A stretch of 50,126 bases of DNA from positions 1-50,126 of the forward strand of contig JAUIGO010000017.1 in NCBI GenBank assembly GCA_030429955.1, in the 5' to 3' direction. A model generated the notes under the pieces. That model was not told where the DNA came from, ran no database searches, and saw only the letters and a program-made list of their open reading frames with translations. The DNA comes from Bacteroidia bacterium (GTDB taxonomy: Bacteria; Bacteroidota; Bacteroidia; Flavobacteriales; Flavobacteriaceae). Each line of letters begins with the position of its first letter. Position 1 is the stretch's first letter. Below are positions 42,501 through 50,126 of the stretch, in pieces. The position numbers were made by a program, and so were the translations under genes.

Positions 42501-44035
42501 GCATCTGCATCAGCTTGATTTAAGTGATACGTCACATTAAACTGAGCCGCATTTTGGCCATTAAGCACTAAAGGCGTCAAAGTTGATAAATCGAACTCTA
42601 TAAATCCGTTGGCGTCATCACCATCATCATCATTATCGCACAAAGCATAGCTTTGAGGCGTTGCTGTTGGTTGGTCTACAACATCCAAGATAAAACTATC
42701 TGTATCATAACAATTGGTGTTGATATTACTTTCAATTCTTATAAAAATCTCTTCTTGCACATAAGCCGTAGCATTGGTATAAGGTGTGCCTAAAGGATTC
42801 ACATTATTATCTGCATCTGCTTGTGAAGCGTGAAAGGTCACTGTAAACTCCGAAGGGTCTTGAGTGTCCAGTACCTGAGCTGCGAGAGTATCTAAATCGA
42901 GCGTCCAGAAACCATCGTTGTTGTCGTCACAAATGTATTGATCTCCAATAGGATTCAAGACAGGACTTGTGGCAAACTCAACAATAATCGTATCTGTAGC
43001 AGTACAGCTTCCTGAAAAATCAACAACTACTGTATATTCACCATCTTCTGTAACGTCTAAGGTTGAGTTTGTTTCACCAGTAATCTCAACGCCATCTTTA
43101 TACCATGTATGTGTGCCTGTTGTTGTTGGTATTAAGGTTTCCAGAGTTAAGGTTTCAGCAGAACAGGCTGAGTTGCCTCCAGCAATCGTTAAGTCTTGAC
43201 CAAGGTCTAGACCAATATTAAAGCTTCCAGCTTCTAAAAATACTGCAGTATCATATTGTTGGTCATCTTCATCAGCTACTACAAGTTTAATTTCATAAGC
43301 TACATTAGGAGTTACATCAGACGAAGCAGTTAATGCTACCGTTCTCCCTCCATAATTAGTGTCTCTGATTGCAGGGCTATAGCCTGCAAAATATTGAGGA
43401 TTAGAATTACAACCCGTCGTATTATTATTAATATTAGTCACTGTTACTTCAGTCCCATCAGGTAAAACAGCTAAATTGGTATACGTTGTAGTTCCAACTT
43501 CTCTTAGCAAAAAAGCAAAGCTATCGGTATATTGGCATTCAAAATCACCATACTCTTCTGAAGCCATTAAAAATCTAAAACTTATTTTATCTGCAATAGG
43601 TGTAAATGTGAATTTTATAAATGTTGCATCATTAGATAAAGTTCCTGGTGTAGACACAATAGCATTATCTAAATCTGTATCTCCAGATAATCCATTTTGA
43701 TAATTTATCACGCCTCCAGTCACAGTATTTCCACCAGGATAAGCTTGACCAGATGTTATGACTATACCCTCTTCAAACGGGAATGTACTTCCTCCAGCTC
43801 GCCTAAAATAACCATAACTTTTTGTGGTATTATTTCCTGGGTTTCCGCTTACCTGATAAGAAAAATCGCTTACCACAGTACAAGGACTATCAATAAGTAC
43901 ATCTTCAATAAGTTGTTCTGGACTAAAAAATGATTGAGCATCAGCAGCATCATTAATAGCAATAATAGGATTTTGAGCAAATCCATACATAGAACATAGC
44001 AACAAACATATTGTAATGTAGTATTTTCCTTTCAA
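39554..44035 (-). CDS. T9SS type-B secreted adhesin with choice-of-anchor L domain and nine repeats
   Basis: A giant exported protein. No ATG fits; TTG 44035 gives LKGKYYITICLLLCSMYGFA, a good signal peptide, and lies 22 nt after a TATATTTG box, so I choose it (1493 aa). An N-terminal choice-of-anchor L domain is at about 20-290 (ADAQSFFSPEQLIEDVLI). An Ig-like segment follows (HTWYKDGVEITGETNSTL). Nine repeats of about 95 residues each start near CDDDxDG and contain FxVTYHxSQADAD and IYVRVEDxxTGC. Then come a second Ig-like segment (YSFEWYLEGVLISGATSSSY) and the type-B sorting end (YFTPNGDGYNDTWNIYG, FDRYGKLIKQLNP). The Asp clusters suggest calcium binding. Confidence 0.93.
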   Translation of the reverse strand: MKGKYYITICLLLCSMYGFAQNPIIAINDAADAQSFFSPEQLIEDVLIDSPCTVVSDFSYQVSGNPGNNTTKSYGYFRRAGGSTFPFEEGIVITSGQAYPGGNTVTGGVINYQNGLSGDTDLDNAIVSTPGTLSNDATFIKFTFTPIADKISFRFLMASEEYGDFECQYTDSFAFLLREVGTTTYTNLAVLPDGTEVTVTNINNNTTGCNSNPQYFAGYSPAIRDTNYGGRTVALTASSDVTPNVAYEIKLVVADEDDQQYDTAVFLEAGSFNIGLDLGQDLTIAGGNSACSAETLTLETLIPTTTGTHTWYKDGVEITGETNSTLDVTEDGEYTVVVDFSGSCTATDTIIVEFATSPVLNPIGDQYICDDNNDGFWTLDLDTLAAQVLDTQDPSEFTVTFHASQADADNNVNPLGTPYTNATAYVQEEIFIRIESNINTNCYDTDSFILDVVDQPTATPQSYALCDNDDDGDDANGFIEFDLSTLTPLVLNGQNAAQFNVTYHLNQADADAAIGALPLVFTNTTANTQQLIVRVENIDNTDCFETATIDLEVYALPTVQPFVELFQCDDDTDGFTEFNLTEANEILSANFATEIFTYHLLLADAEAGINAITNPTTYTNLDPSTMPDILYVRIETTDGCYRTAQLNLLVSTTQIPPTFQLTYEVCDDDAVDGDHRNGVATFNFSNAEALIRAEFPPGQIITITYYETLEDALAETNAIADISNHRNDASPNTQTIFVRVDSDVDNSCLGLGEHITLTVNPLPEENDVADVAFCTDTPNVTSIDLTQFDAEVNGTQNPADFTISYHETQTDADTGANALVSPYANISNPQIIYVRVEDNVTGCFVSSVNFQITVNTNPVISNPTALELCDDDNPGDQTELFTLEDASTEILGGITGVTLTFHETLVDADSGANVITSPYNNTSNPQTVYARVEDDVTGCYSTTTLDLIVNALPISNTDPADLILCDDDNAGNAVEIFDLTLNEAYILNGEVGVTATYHETFTNAENGTAAIATPTAYSNTSTPQTIYVRVTNDTTVCYVIVDFNLIVNPLPDVIAVTNFIECEDNTDGFFAFDLNSKTLEILNGQDPGIFEVTYHESQADADASANALTSPYTNLTNPQEIFVSITNTVTGCDVAASSFFIEVQESSNANLAVTPYVICDNIGDNDGFGQFDLITKNAEVLNGQDPLTYEVTYYDSFADADLYVNPIPTIYENVTNTQVIYARVDNINTPNTYCYAITEITLQVDLLPIFDLEDEYILCVDSNGTEVVGPPLLDTQLSDTDYSFEWYLEGVLISGATSSSYLALQGGTYEVIVTNIVSGCQNTDSALVIESGPPMVTAVLTTVAFAENHVIEATVTGNGIYEFSLDDGAWQESNIFENVSGGLHTVKARDLNGCGIGTTTVLVIDYPHYFTPNGDGYNDTWNIYGIETQANSKIYIFDRYGKLIKQLNPTGEGWNGRFNGTLLPTSDYWFTVEYDEPISGERKTFRAHFTLKR

Positions 44036-44056
44036 ATCAATTTGGTTAATGAATTC

Positions 44057-44064
44057 CAAATATA
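44057..44064 (-). promoter_or_regulatory. -7 box of the adhesin gene
   Basis: TATATTTG on the minus strand matches TAnnTTTG exactly, 21 nt before the TTG start at 44035. No TTTG is found at the expected distance upstream. Confidence 0.45.
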
Positions 44065-44088
44065 TGTATAACTCCACTTTTCTTTTAT

Positions 44089-44096
44089 TATTTTTG
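44089..44096 (+). promoter_or_regulatory. -7 box of the Nfu gene
   Basis: TATTTTTG matches TAnnTTTG, 15 nt before ATG 44112. With the box at 44057-44064 it makes a compact divergent promoter pair. Confidence 0.45.
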
Positions 44097-44111
44097 CAAA
44101 AAATAGATATA

Positions 44112-45014
44112 ATGAAGAAAATCTCCGTTTCAATACAAGAAACCAGCAGTCCAACCATCATAAAATTTGAAGCTGATAGCTTTTTAACTCAATATCAGAG
44201 CTTTGAGTATAACAACATAGATGATGCTAAGAACTCACCTATTGCACAACAATTGTTTTACTTGCCTTTTGTAAAAAAGGTGTACATCTCAGGGAATTTT
44301 ATTGCTATAGAGCGCTATGATATTGTGACTTGGCCTGATGTACAAGAAGAAGTTAGAGAGCAAATTGAAAATTATTTAAATGAAGGTGGTATTGTTGTGA
44401 ACGTTACTAGTGATTCTAAAAAAGTGCCAGTGACTGTATACGCTGAAAGCACACCGAATCCTGCTGTGATTAAGTTTGTAGCTAACAAGAATTTAGTTCC
44501 AGCCATGTTTGAGTTCACCTCTATTGATGAAACCAAATCATCGCCATTTGCAGCAGAATTGTTTCATTTTCCGTTTGTGAAAAGTGTGTTTATTGACAAA
44601 AATTACGTGTCAATTACCAAATATGATATTGCTGAGTGGAACGATATCACCATGGAACTCCGTGAATTTATTAGAACTTATATTGAAAACGGAAAACCAA
44701 TGGTTGTTGCTGATGCTCCTGAAATAAAGCAAAACACAGAAAAAGCTAAGGAAGCACATTTTGAAACACTAGATGATATTTCAAAAGAAATCATCAATAT
44801 TTTAGAAGAATATGTAAAACCTGCTGTTGCTAGTGATGGTGGAAACATTCAGTTTGAATCGTACAATGCTGATACTAAAAATGTAAAAGTAATCCTGCAA
44901 GGTGCTTGTAGTGGTTGTCCATCTTCAACATTTACCCTTAAAAATGGGATAGAAAACATGCTTAAAGAAATGTTAAAAGGCAAAGTTGAAACTGTAGAAG
45001 CGATTAATGGTTAA
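44112..45014 (+). CDS. NifU/Nfu-type iron-sulfur scaffold with tandem N domains
   Basis: A 300-aa Fe-S cluster carrier. I choose ATG 44112 (MKKISVSIQETSSPTIIKFE), since the longer frame would cross the promoter. Two Nfu N-terminal domains lie in tandem at about 1-88 and 98-190; the second starts VYAESTPNPAVIKFVANKNL. The C-terminal NifU domain carries the cluster motif CxxC in QGACSGCPSSTFTLKNGIEN. It should carry a bridging 4Fe-4S cluster as a dimer and pass it to target enzymes. Confidence 0.94.
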   Translation: MKKISVSIQETSSPTIIKFEADSFLTQYQSFEYNNIDDAKNSPIAQQLFYLPFVKKVYISGNFIAIERYDIVTWPDVQEEVREQIENYLNEGGIVVNVTSDSKKVPVTVYAESTPNPAVIKFVANKNLVPAMFEFTSIDETKSSPFAAELFHFPFVKSVFIDKNYVSITKYDIAEWNDITMELREFIRTYIENGKPMVVADAPEIKQNTEKAKEAHFETLDDISKEIINILEEYVKPAVASDGGNIQFESYNADTKNVKVILQGACSGCPSSTFTLKNGIENMLKEMLKGKVETVEAING

Positions 45015-45092
45015 AAAGCCTCAATGAATTTGTGACTTAATTAATTATTTTGTTTCTTATAGATAGTATAAACATTTAAAATATATATAATT

Positions 45093-45293
45093 ATGGCAGT
45101 CATGAAAGTAATTGAAGTATTAGCAAATTCTGACAAAAGTTGGGAAGATGCTACAGTAAAAGCGGTTAAAGAAGCTTCAAAAACAGTAAAAAATATTAAA
45201 TCGGCATTTGTGCAATCGCAAAGTGTGGTTGTAAAAGATAATAATGTATCTGAATACAGAGTGAACTTAAAAATTACATTTGAAGTAAAATAA
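45093..45293 (+). CDS. Dodecin family protein
   Basis: A 66-aa dodecin: small beta-alpha-beta2 subunits that assemble into hollow dodecamers storing flavins. The family pattern is VIEVLANSDKSWEDATVKAV at the start, then VKNIKSAFVQSQSVVVKD and the closing YRVNLKITFEV strand. It is followed by a terminator. Flavin binding is from the family; the tryptophan that stacks on the flavin is present in SWEDA. Confidence 0.93.
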   Translation: MAVMKVIEVLANSDKSWEDATVKAVKEASKTVKNIKSAFVQSQSVVVKDNNVSEYRVNLKITFEVK

Positions 45294-45311
45294 CTTTAAA
45301 TCCTAATTAAT

Positions 45312-45343
45312 AAAAAAGCGTTCAGATTAAGAACGCTTTTTTT
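45312..45343. terminator. Terminator after the dodecin gene
   Basis: AAAAAAGCGTTC (45312-45323), loop AGATTAA, GAACGCTTTTTTT (45331-45343). A strong stem with A and T runs on both sides, so it can act on either strand; only the plus strand has a gene to end. Confidence 0.92.
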
Positions 45344-45443
45344 ATGCTTCTTTTTGTACTTTTGAAAGTATGCTAAAATGCTGCTTTATAATAATGATTT
45401 TATCATTAATCTTGGTGGTTACAAAAGCCAAACATCAGTGCAA

Positions 45444-47480
45444 ATGACAAATCAATATACAAACCAACTCATTAATGAAACCAGTCCTTACTTATTACAA
45501 CATGCGCACAATCCAGTAAACTGGAACGCTTGGAATGATGAAACATTAAATGAAGCTAAAGCAAATAACAAACTCTTGCTCATTAGTATTGGCTATGCTT
45601 CTTGCCATTGGTGTCATGTTATGGAACATGAAAGTTTTGAAGATGTTGAAGTTGCACAAGTAATGAATGACAATTACGTTAACGTAAAAATTGATAGAGA
45701 AGAGCGTCCAGATGTTGACCAAGTGTATATGAATGCTGTTCAGCTCATGACAGGAAGTGGTGGTTGGCCTTTAAATGTCATCGCATTACCCGATGGACGA
45801 CCAGTTTGGGGAGGCACCTACTTTAGAAAAAACCAATGGATAAACGTATTGGAACAAATCTCTGAATTATTTCAGGAAAATCCGAAAAAACTTATTGAAT
45901 ACGCAAACAAACTGGAAAATGGCATTAAATCCTTAGATGTTGTGAACCTTAATCGCAACGAGGTTAAATTTAACCACGAATTTGTACTAAACGCAGTTAA
46001 TAAATGGTCTCAAAATTTTGATAACATCAAAGGCGGAACCAATAGAGCCCCAAAATTTATGATGCCAAATAATTTGCATTTCTTATTGCGTGAAGCTTAT
46101 CAAAACAATCATACGGATTTGCAAAATTATGTCAACCTAACGCTTACAAAAATTGCTTATGGAGGTGTTTTTGACCATGTTGGAGGAGGTTTTTCAAGAT
46201 ATTCGGTTGATGACAAATGGCATGTACCTCATTTTGAAAAAATGCTCTATGACAATGCACAATTGGTGAGTTTATATAGTGATGCCTATCTAATAACCAA
46301 AAATCCGTTGTACAAAGAAGTGGTTTTTGAAACATTGGAATTTGTAAAACGAGAACTCACAGATACCAATGGCACCTTTTACTCATCATTGGATGCTGAT
46401 AGTACAACGCCTTCCGGAAAACTTGAAGAAGGCGCGTTTTATGTTTGGCAAGAAGCGGAATTAAAACAATTATTAGGTGACCATTTTCAGCTTTTTGCAG
46501 ATTATTACAATGTAAATGATTATGGCTTCTGGGAACATGATAACTATGTGCTTATAAGAAAAGATTCTGACGAAGTGCTCTGTAAAAAGTATAGCATTTC
46601 AACTGATGAAATTACCAAAAAGAAAGCTCTATGGAAAAGTCTACTTCTAAAAGAAAGAGCCAAACGAAATAGACCAAGATTAGATGATAAGGTGCTCACT
46701 TCATGGAACGCTTTGATGCTTAAAGCTTATGTTGATGCATACAGAGTGTTTGATAATTCAGAGTTTTTAAATACAGCCATTAAGAATGCCAAGTTTATTT
46801 TAAATACTCAAATAAAAGAAGATGGTGGTTTATACCACAACTATAAAGATGGCAAGAGTACTATTAATGGATATCTTGAAGATTACGCAACGGTTATCGA
46901 AGCTTTTATAAGTTTATACGAAAACACGCTTGACGAACAATGGTTATCTGCTTCTAGAAATTTAACCAATTATGCCTTTGACCATTTTTTTAATGATGTT
47001 TCCAAGATGTTTTATTTTACATCAAATGAAGACACAAAACTAGTTTCAAGAACAATAGAATATAGGGATAATGTGATTGCATCAAGCAACTCCATCATGG
47101 CAAAAAACTTGCTAAAGTTATCTCACTATTTCGATAATGAGGCTTATTCTGAAACCTCGAAAACCATGTTGCATAACGTTGTGCCTGAAATTACTGAGTA
47201 TCCTTCAACGTTTTCAAATTGGCTTGATTTGATGCTTAACTATACCAATAATTTTTATGAAGTAGCCATTGTTGGCTCTGATGTGCATGAAAAAGTCAAA
47301 GCTATTCATACTCATTATTTACCAAATAAGTTAGTAGTTGGAAGCAACGCAGAAAGCAATTTACCACTTCTAAAAAATAGATTTATTAAAGGAAAAACAC
47401 TAATTTATGTGTGTGTAAACAAATCTTGTAAGTTACCTGTTTCAGAAGTTGAACAAGCCTTAACGTTTATAAAAGAATAG
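45444..47480 (+). CDS. DUF255 thioredoxin-fold protein (YyaL/spermatogenesis-associated 20 type)
   Basis: A 678-aa cytosolic protein. I choose ATG 45444 ([20 protein letters not shown]), the family start; ATG 45378 would add 22 unlike residues. A thioredoxin-like domain at about 1-160 carries the redox-type motif [16 protein letters not shown], and [14 protein letters not shown] follows. The remainder is an (alpha/alpha)6 barrel like that of glycosidases or epimerases ([40 protein letters not shown]). The true reaction is unknown. A TACTTTTG box at 45357-45364 could be its promoter. The next gene starts 2 bp after its stop. Confidence 0.93.
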   Translation: MTNQYTNQLINETSPYLLQHAHNPVNWNAWNDETLNEAKANNKLLLISIGYASCHWCHVMEHESFEDVEVAQVMNDNYVNVKIDREERPDVDQVYMNAVQLMTGSGGWPLNVIALPDGRPVWGGTYFRKNQWINVLEQISELFQENPKKLIEYANKLENGIKSLDVVNLNRNEVKFNHEFVLNAVNKWSQNFDNIKGGTNRAPKFMMPNNLHFLLREAYQNNHTDLQNYVNLTLTKIAYGGVFDHVGGGFSRYSVDDKWHVPHFEKMLYDNAQLVSLYSDAYLITKNPLYKEVVFETLEFVKRELTDTNGTFYSSLDADSTTPSGKLEEGAFYVWQEAELKQLLGDHFQLFADYYNVNDYGFWEHDNYVLIRKDSDEVLCKKYSISTDEITKKKALWKSLLLKERAKRNRPRLDDKVLTSWNALMLKAYVDAYRVFDNSEFLNTAIKNAKFILNTQIKEDGGLYHNYKDGKSTINGYLEDYATVIEAFISLYENTLDEQWLSASRNLTNYAFDHFFNDVSKMFYFTSNEDTKLVSRTIEYRDNVIASSNSIMAKNLLKLSHYFDNEAYSETSKTMLHNVVPEITEYPSTFSNWLDLMLNYTNNFYEVAIVGSDVHEKVKAIHTHYLPNKLVVGSNAESNLPLLKNRFIKGKTLIYVCVNKSCKLPVSEVEQALTFIKE

Positions 47481-47482
47481 AA

Positions 47483-47842
47483 ATGAATACAATTGCAATC
47501 GTATTAATCCTATTTGTAGCTATAGAACATTTGTACTTTTTAGTACTTGAAATGTTTTTATGGACCAAGCCCAAAGGCATTAAAACTTTTGGATTAAAAT
47601 CAAAAGCGTTTGCAGAAGAAACCAGAGTGCTTGCAGCCAACCAAGGCCTCTATAATGGATTCTTATCTGCTGGTTTGTTATTTTCACTTTTGGAAAAAAG
47701 CAGTCAATTTGCTATATTTTTTCTAGTTTGTGTGACCATTGCAGGAATTTATGGGTCTTACTCAACAAAGAACATTCGTTTGTTCTACGTGCAAGCTGTT
47801 CCAGCTATTTTAGCACTTTTAGCATTACTTTTTAACTATTAA
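47483..47842 (+). CDS. DUF1304 family membrane protein
   Basis: A 119-aa integral membrane protein with four hydrophobic segments. The family signature is AIEHLYFLVLEMFLWTKPKG with EETRVLAANQGLYNGFLSAG. Function is unknown. It starts 2 bp after the DUF255 gene and ends 13 bp before mscS, so the three are one operon. Confidence 0.92.
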   Translation: MNTIAIVLILFVAIEHLYFLVLEMFLWTKPKGIKTFGLKSKAFAEETRVLAANQGLYNGFLSAGLLFSLLEKSSQFAIFFLVCVTIAGIYGSYSTKNIRLFYVQAVPAILALLALLFNY

Positions 47843-47855
47843 AACAAAAACAGAA

Positions 47856-48668
47856 ATGAATTTAGACGAAATTTTAGACAAGGTGATAGATTTTGCCTCA
47901 GTATATGGCATTAAGGTTATTGGAGCCATTTTAATATGGATTATTGGTTCTTGGGCCATCAAAAAAATCATGAAAGGTATTAAGGCCGTTATGGCTAAGC
48001 GTGATTATGATGAAAGCCTTCAAAAATTCCTATTAAATTTAGTCAGTTGGATCTTGAAAATCCTTTTAATCATTACACTCCTTGGCACTTTAGGTGTTCC
48101 AACTACATCATTTGCAGCCATCATTGCAGCAGCTGGTTTAGCCATTGGTTTAGCTTTACAAGGCAGCTTAGGCAATTTTGCTGGAGGTGTGTTAATTATG
48201 ATTTTTAAACCCATTAAAATTGGTGATCTTATTGAAGCTCAAGGAGAAATTGGAGTGGTCAAAGAAATTGAAATTTTTACCACAAAGCTTACTGGTCTTT
48301 CAAACAAAGAGATTATAATACCAAATGGAGCTTTATCTAACGGAAATATAGTAAACTATACGACTGAAGGAACTCGTCGTGTAGATTTGACTTTTGGTGT
48401 TGGTTATGATTCAGACATTAAAAAAACAAAAGAAGTGCTTATGAATGTGCTTACATCTCATCCTTTGGTGCTTAAAGATCCTGCACCAACTGTGAATGTT
48501 TCAGAATTGGCTGATAGTTCTGTAAATTTTGCCGTAAGACCTTGGTCTAAAGCCGAAGATTATTGGACAGTGTATTTTGATGTTACAGAACAAACTAAAG
48601 AAGCTCTTGATGCAGCAGGTATTGAAATTCCTTATCCACATCAAGTAGAAATTAAGAAACAAGGTTAA
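47856..48668 (+). CDS. Small-conductance mechanosensitive channel (MscS family)
   Basis: A 270-aa channel that opens under membrane tension and releases osmolytes. Three transmembrane helices lie at about 15-35, 60-82 and 90-125; the third is the pore helix with the Ala/Gly pattern AAIIAAAGLAIGLALQGSLG and NFAGGVLIM. The cytoplasmic beta and alpha/beta vestibule follows (FKPIKIGDLIEAQGEIGVVK, FTTKLTGLSNKEIIIPNGAL). Length is typical for short MscS. Confidence 0.96.
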   Translation: MNLDEILDKVIDFASVYGIKVIGAILIWIIGSWAIKKIMKGIKAVMAKRDYDESLQKFLLNLVSWILKILLIITLLGTLGVPTTSFAAIIAAAGLAIGLALQGSLGNFAGGVLIMIFKPIKIGDLIEAQGEIGVVKEIEIFTTKLTGLSNKEIIIPNGALSNGNIVNYTTEGTRRVDLTFGVGYDSDIKKTKEVLMNVLTSHPLVLKDPAPTVNVSELADSSVNFAVRPWSKAEDYWTVYFDVTEQTKEALDAAGIEIPYPHQVEIKKQG

Positions 48669-48683
48669 AGCCCTCTCCTAAAT

Positions 48684-48702
48684 CCTCTCCTAAAAGGAGA
48701 GG
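48684..48702. terminator. Hairpin between convergent mscS and tsaB
   Basis: CCTCTCCT, AAA, AGGAGAGG: 8-bp perfect stem, preceded by a second copy of CCTCTCCTA (48672-48680). There is no T run, so it is a weak terminator or an interspersed palindrome. The CTCTCC/GGAGAG text is common between genes in this family. Confidence 0.55.
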
Positions 48703-48708
48703 ACTTGA

Positions 48709-49380
48709 TTATTTACTTGACTTTAAAGCCACAAAATCTTTTAAATAATAAGGTTCAAAATAAGCAACATCTTCGATGTCGCTTTTTTTATACTTGTTAA
48801 AAGACAATAAACTCATCTGGTTTGCAGAAGGCAATTTACCTTCAATAAAAACAGCATTTTTATGTGAGATGAGCTCTTTTGTTTTTGCAACACCATTGCC
48901 AATAAAAGTGACTTTACCTTCTTTTAAATAACTTTTAAATGAGTCTTCATTAAGCACCTGTGCTTGCGTTTCTCTAAGTCTATTGTAACTACTATCAAAA
49001 ACGGCTGAATAGACTTCTAAACGTCTTGCATCAAGCATTGGAATGATAATACCTTCATCTGTTTTAACTTGATGTGCTAAAGCTTCAAGTGTAGAAATTG
49101 CTATCAATGGCTTACCTAAAGCAAAACATAAACCTTTGGCTGCAGAGACACCAATACGCAACCCTGTATACGAACCTGGACCTTTGCTTACTGCAATAGC
49201 GTCAAGTTGTGAAGATATAATATGAGCTTGCTTCAGAACCTCATCTATATACACATGTAGTCTTTCAGCATGTGAATAGTTATTATCATAATCCTCTTTT
49301 AAAACCAAAGTCTCTCCTTCAAAAGAAAGAGAGACTGAACAGTTTGTTGTTGAGGTTTCTATGTTTAGAATATATGCCAC
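48709..49380 (-). CDS. tsaB: tRNA threonylcarbamoyladenosine biosynthesis protein TsaB
   Basis: A 223-aa ASKHA-fold protein that supports TsaD in making t6A37 on ANN-decoding tRNAs. Family stretches are ILNIETSTTNCSVSLSFEGE at the start, the SHAERLHVYIDEVL helix, and IAVSKGPGSYTGLRIGVSAA with KGLCFALGKPLIAISTLEAL. It follows the TolC-type gene by 2 bp on the same strand. Confidence 0.95.
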   Translation of the reverse strand: MAYILNIETSTTNCSVSLSFEGETLVLKEDYDNNYSHAERLHVYIDEVLKQAHIISSQLDAIAVSKGPGSYTGLRIGVSAAKGLCFALGKPLIAISTLEALAHQVKTDEGIIIPMLDARRLEVYSAVFDSSYNRLRETQAQVLNEDSFKSYLKEGKVTFIGNGVAKTKELISHKNAVFIEGKLPSANQMSLLSFNKYKKSDIEDVAYFEPYYLKDFVALKSSK

Positions 49381-49382
49381 GT

Positions 49383-50126
49383 TTAATCTGTAAGTGATTT
49401 ACCTAAATAAAAATCTAACACTTTAGTTGTAAATACATAATTGTACTTAGCATTTAAAAAAGAGGACTGAGCATTGATTAGTCTAATTCTTACTTGTTCT
49501 AACTCAAATGAAGTACTTGCACCTAAGTCAAACCTATCTTGAGCGTTTTGGTAGGCTAATTCCTGTGATTCAACAGATAATCTAGAAGCTTCATATTGCT
49601 TTAACGATGCTTTAGCATCAGCATAAGCTTGCTCAATGTTTGTTGTTATATTTTGTTTCTCTTGTTCTAACTGTAATTCTAACCTATCTTTAGTAATTCT
49701 GGATCTATTGACATTTACTTTATTTCTAAATCCACTAAAAATTGGAACACTTAAATTAAATCCAAAATTATATCCTAAGTTGTTTTCTATCTGCTGTCCA
49801 AATCCATTAGGACGTAATTCAACTAGCTGACCTGTATCACTATCAAAGATAGGTATCACATCATCTTGTCCTTGAATATGTTGGTATGAAGTTCCTAATC
49901 CAGCGCCAAAAGTTAGAGTAGGATAAAAACCGCTTTTTGCTATTTCAATATTATAATCAGCATTTTCAATATTAAGTTGAGCATTTTTAATTTCTGGTCT
50001 ATTATTGAGTGCGTAAGATAAAATCTCTTCAGAGTCATTATAAGCTAATACTGCATCAGTCAAATCAATTGTAATAGATTCTACATCAAAACCTTCGCTT
50101 GGTGGTAATTGCAATAATTGAGAAAG
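49383..50126 (-). CDS. TolC-family outer membrane efflux protein, 5' end outside the window
   Basis: The C-terminal half of a TolC-type channel. The frame is open to the right edge (residues SQLLQLPPSEGFDVESI), so the TTG at 50114 is internal. Family features are EILSYALNNRPEIKNAQLNI, then YNIEIAKSGFYPTLTFGAGL and the barrel strand NNLGYNFGFNLSVPIFSGFR, followed by the long helices (QNITTNIEQAYADAKASLKQ, FDLGASTSFELEQVRIRLIN). It should be the outer-membrane exit duct of an RND or ABC exporter encoded outside the window. Confidence 0.94.
   Translation of the reverse strand, partial: LSQLLQLPPSEGFDVESITIDLTDAVLAYNDSEEILSYALNNRPEIKNAQLNIENADYNIEIAKSGFYPTLTFGAGLGTSYQHIQGQDDVIPIFDSDTGQLVELRPNGFGQQIENNLGYNFGFNLSVPIFSGFRNKVNVNRSRITKDRLELQLEQEKQNITTNIEQAYADAKASLKQYEASRLSVESQELAYQNAQDRFDLGASTSFELEQVRIRLINAQSSFLNAKYNYVFTTKVLDFYLGKSLTD

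Noticed and set aside
39800..43000. DNA-level tandem repeat in the adhesin gene
   Set aside because: The nine units are diverged at DNA level; they are protein repeats and not a fresh tandem array.
45378..45443. ATG 45378 as start of the DUF255 gene
   Set aside because: The 22 extra residues do not resemble the family, which starts at [24 protein letters not shown] sequence.

Overview
The window comes from a low-GC member of the Bacteroidota, almost certainly a (marine) Flavobacteriaceae close to Olleya, Lacinutrix, Winogradskyella or Psychroserpens. The evidence is a FecI/FecR/TonB-receptor unit with an STN domain, a type IX secretion adhesin paired with a PorP/SprF protein, a folK-deoxynucleoside kinase fusion, the conserved run CBS-nadK-DUF6089-uppS-bamA-skp-skp-murI, start sites without Shine-Dalgarno sequences, and promoters of the TTTG / TAnnTTTG type. 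Genus placement is inference. Most of the window is ordinary, well-conserved chromosome; no CRISPR array, prophage, insertion sequence or rRNA was seen.

Layout. 1-3.8 kb: end of an ECF sigma factor, its FecR-type anti-sigma factor and a transducing TonB receptor. 3.9-6.9 kb: a tRNA-Gly/tRNA-Leu operon with its own promoter and terminator, then mutS. 7-12.8 kb: an RNA methyltransferase, an unrecognised small protein, folK-dNK fusion, a queuosine-precursor transporter and an AsmA-like protein. 12.9-14.1 kb: a second-type RpoD-like sigma factor followed by a divergent ribosomal protein bS21 and a terminator. 14.1-16.4 kb: divergent DUF2797 and GH3-family genes. 16.5-19.1 kb: a two-gene unit for a secreted small protein and a lipoprotein with an HExxH motif; a (TTCTTGG)10 tract lies between its probable ATG and its lipobox. 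19.3-24.8 kb: clpX, clpP, tig, a holin-like membrane protein, an alpha/beta hydrolase and pdxJ. 24.9-33.3 kb: the nadK-to-murI run (NAD phosphorylation, undecaprenyl diphosphate, outer-membrane assembly, periplasmic chaperones, D-glutamate). 33.3-38.4 kb: gamma-carbonic anhydrase, a LytTR regulator with a TPR histidine kinase, and a vWA protein. 38.5-44 kb: a PorP/SprF protein and a 1.5-thousand-residue T9SS adhesin. 44.1-50.1 kb: Nfu-type Fe-S scaffold, dodecin, a DUF255 thioredoxin-fold protein, DUF1304, MscS, TsaB and the end of a TolC-type protein.

Two places deserve most attention. First, the sigma factor at 12942-13805 and the bS21 at 13834-14028 both look like divergent paralogues of essential flavobacterial genes, are 28 bp apart and share a terminator; the canonical copies are expected elsewhere (rpoD by pnp, rpsU by xerC/hpf). 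A paired alternative sigma factor and alternative ribosomal subunit protein would let the cell change promoter choice and translation-initiation preference together, since bS21 helps hide the anti-Shine-Dalgarno sequence in this phylum. Second, the heptanucleotide tract at 19000-19074 puts the only good ATG (19083) one base out of frame with the lipoprotein; losing a single 7-bp unit would restore a continuous 657-residue surface lipoprotein. This is the signature of a phase-variable gene read in the OFF state.

The intergenic regions also carry several families of palindromic repeats (7002-7019, 16445-16463, 30597-30614, 34661-34879, 38413-38483, 48684-48702) that look genome-interspersed.
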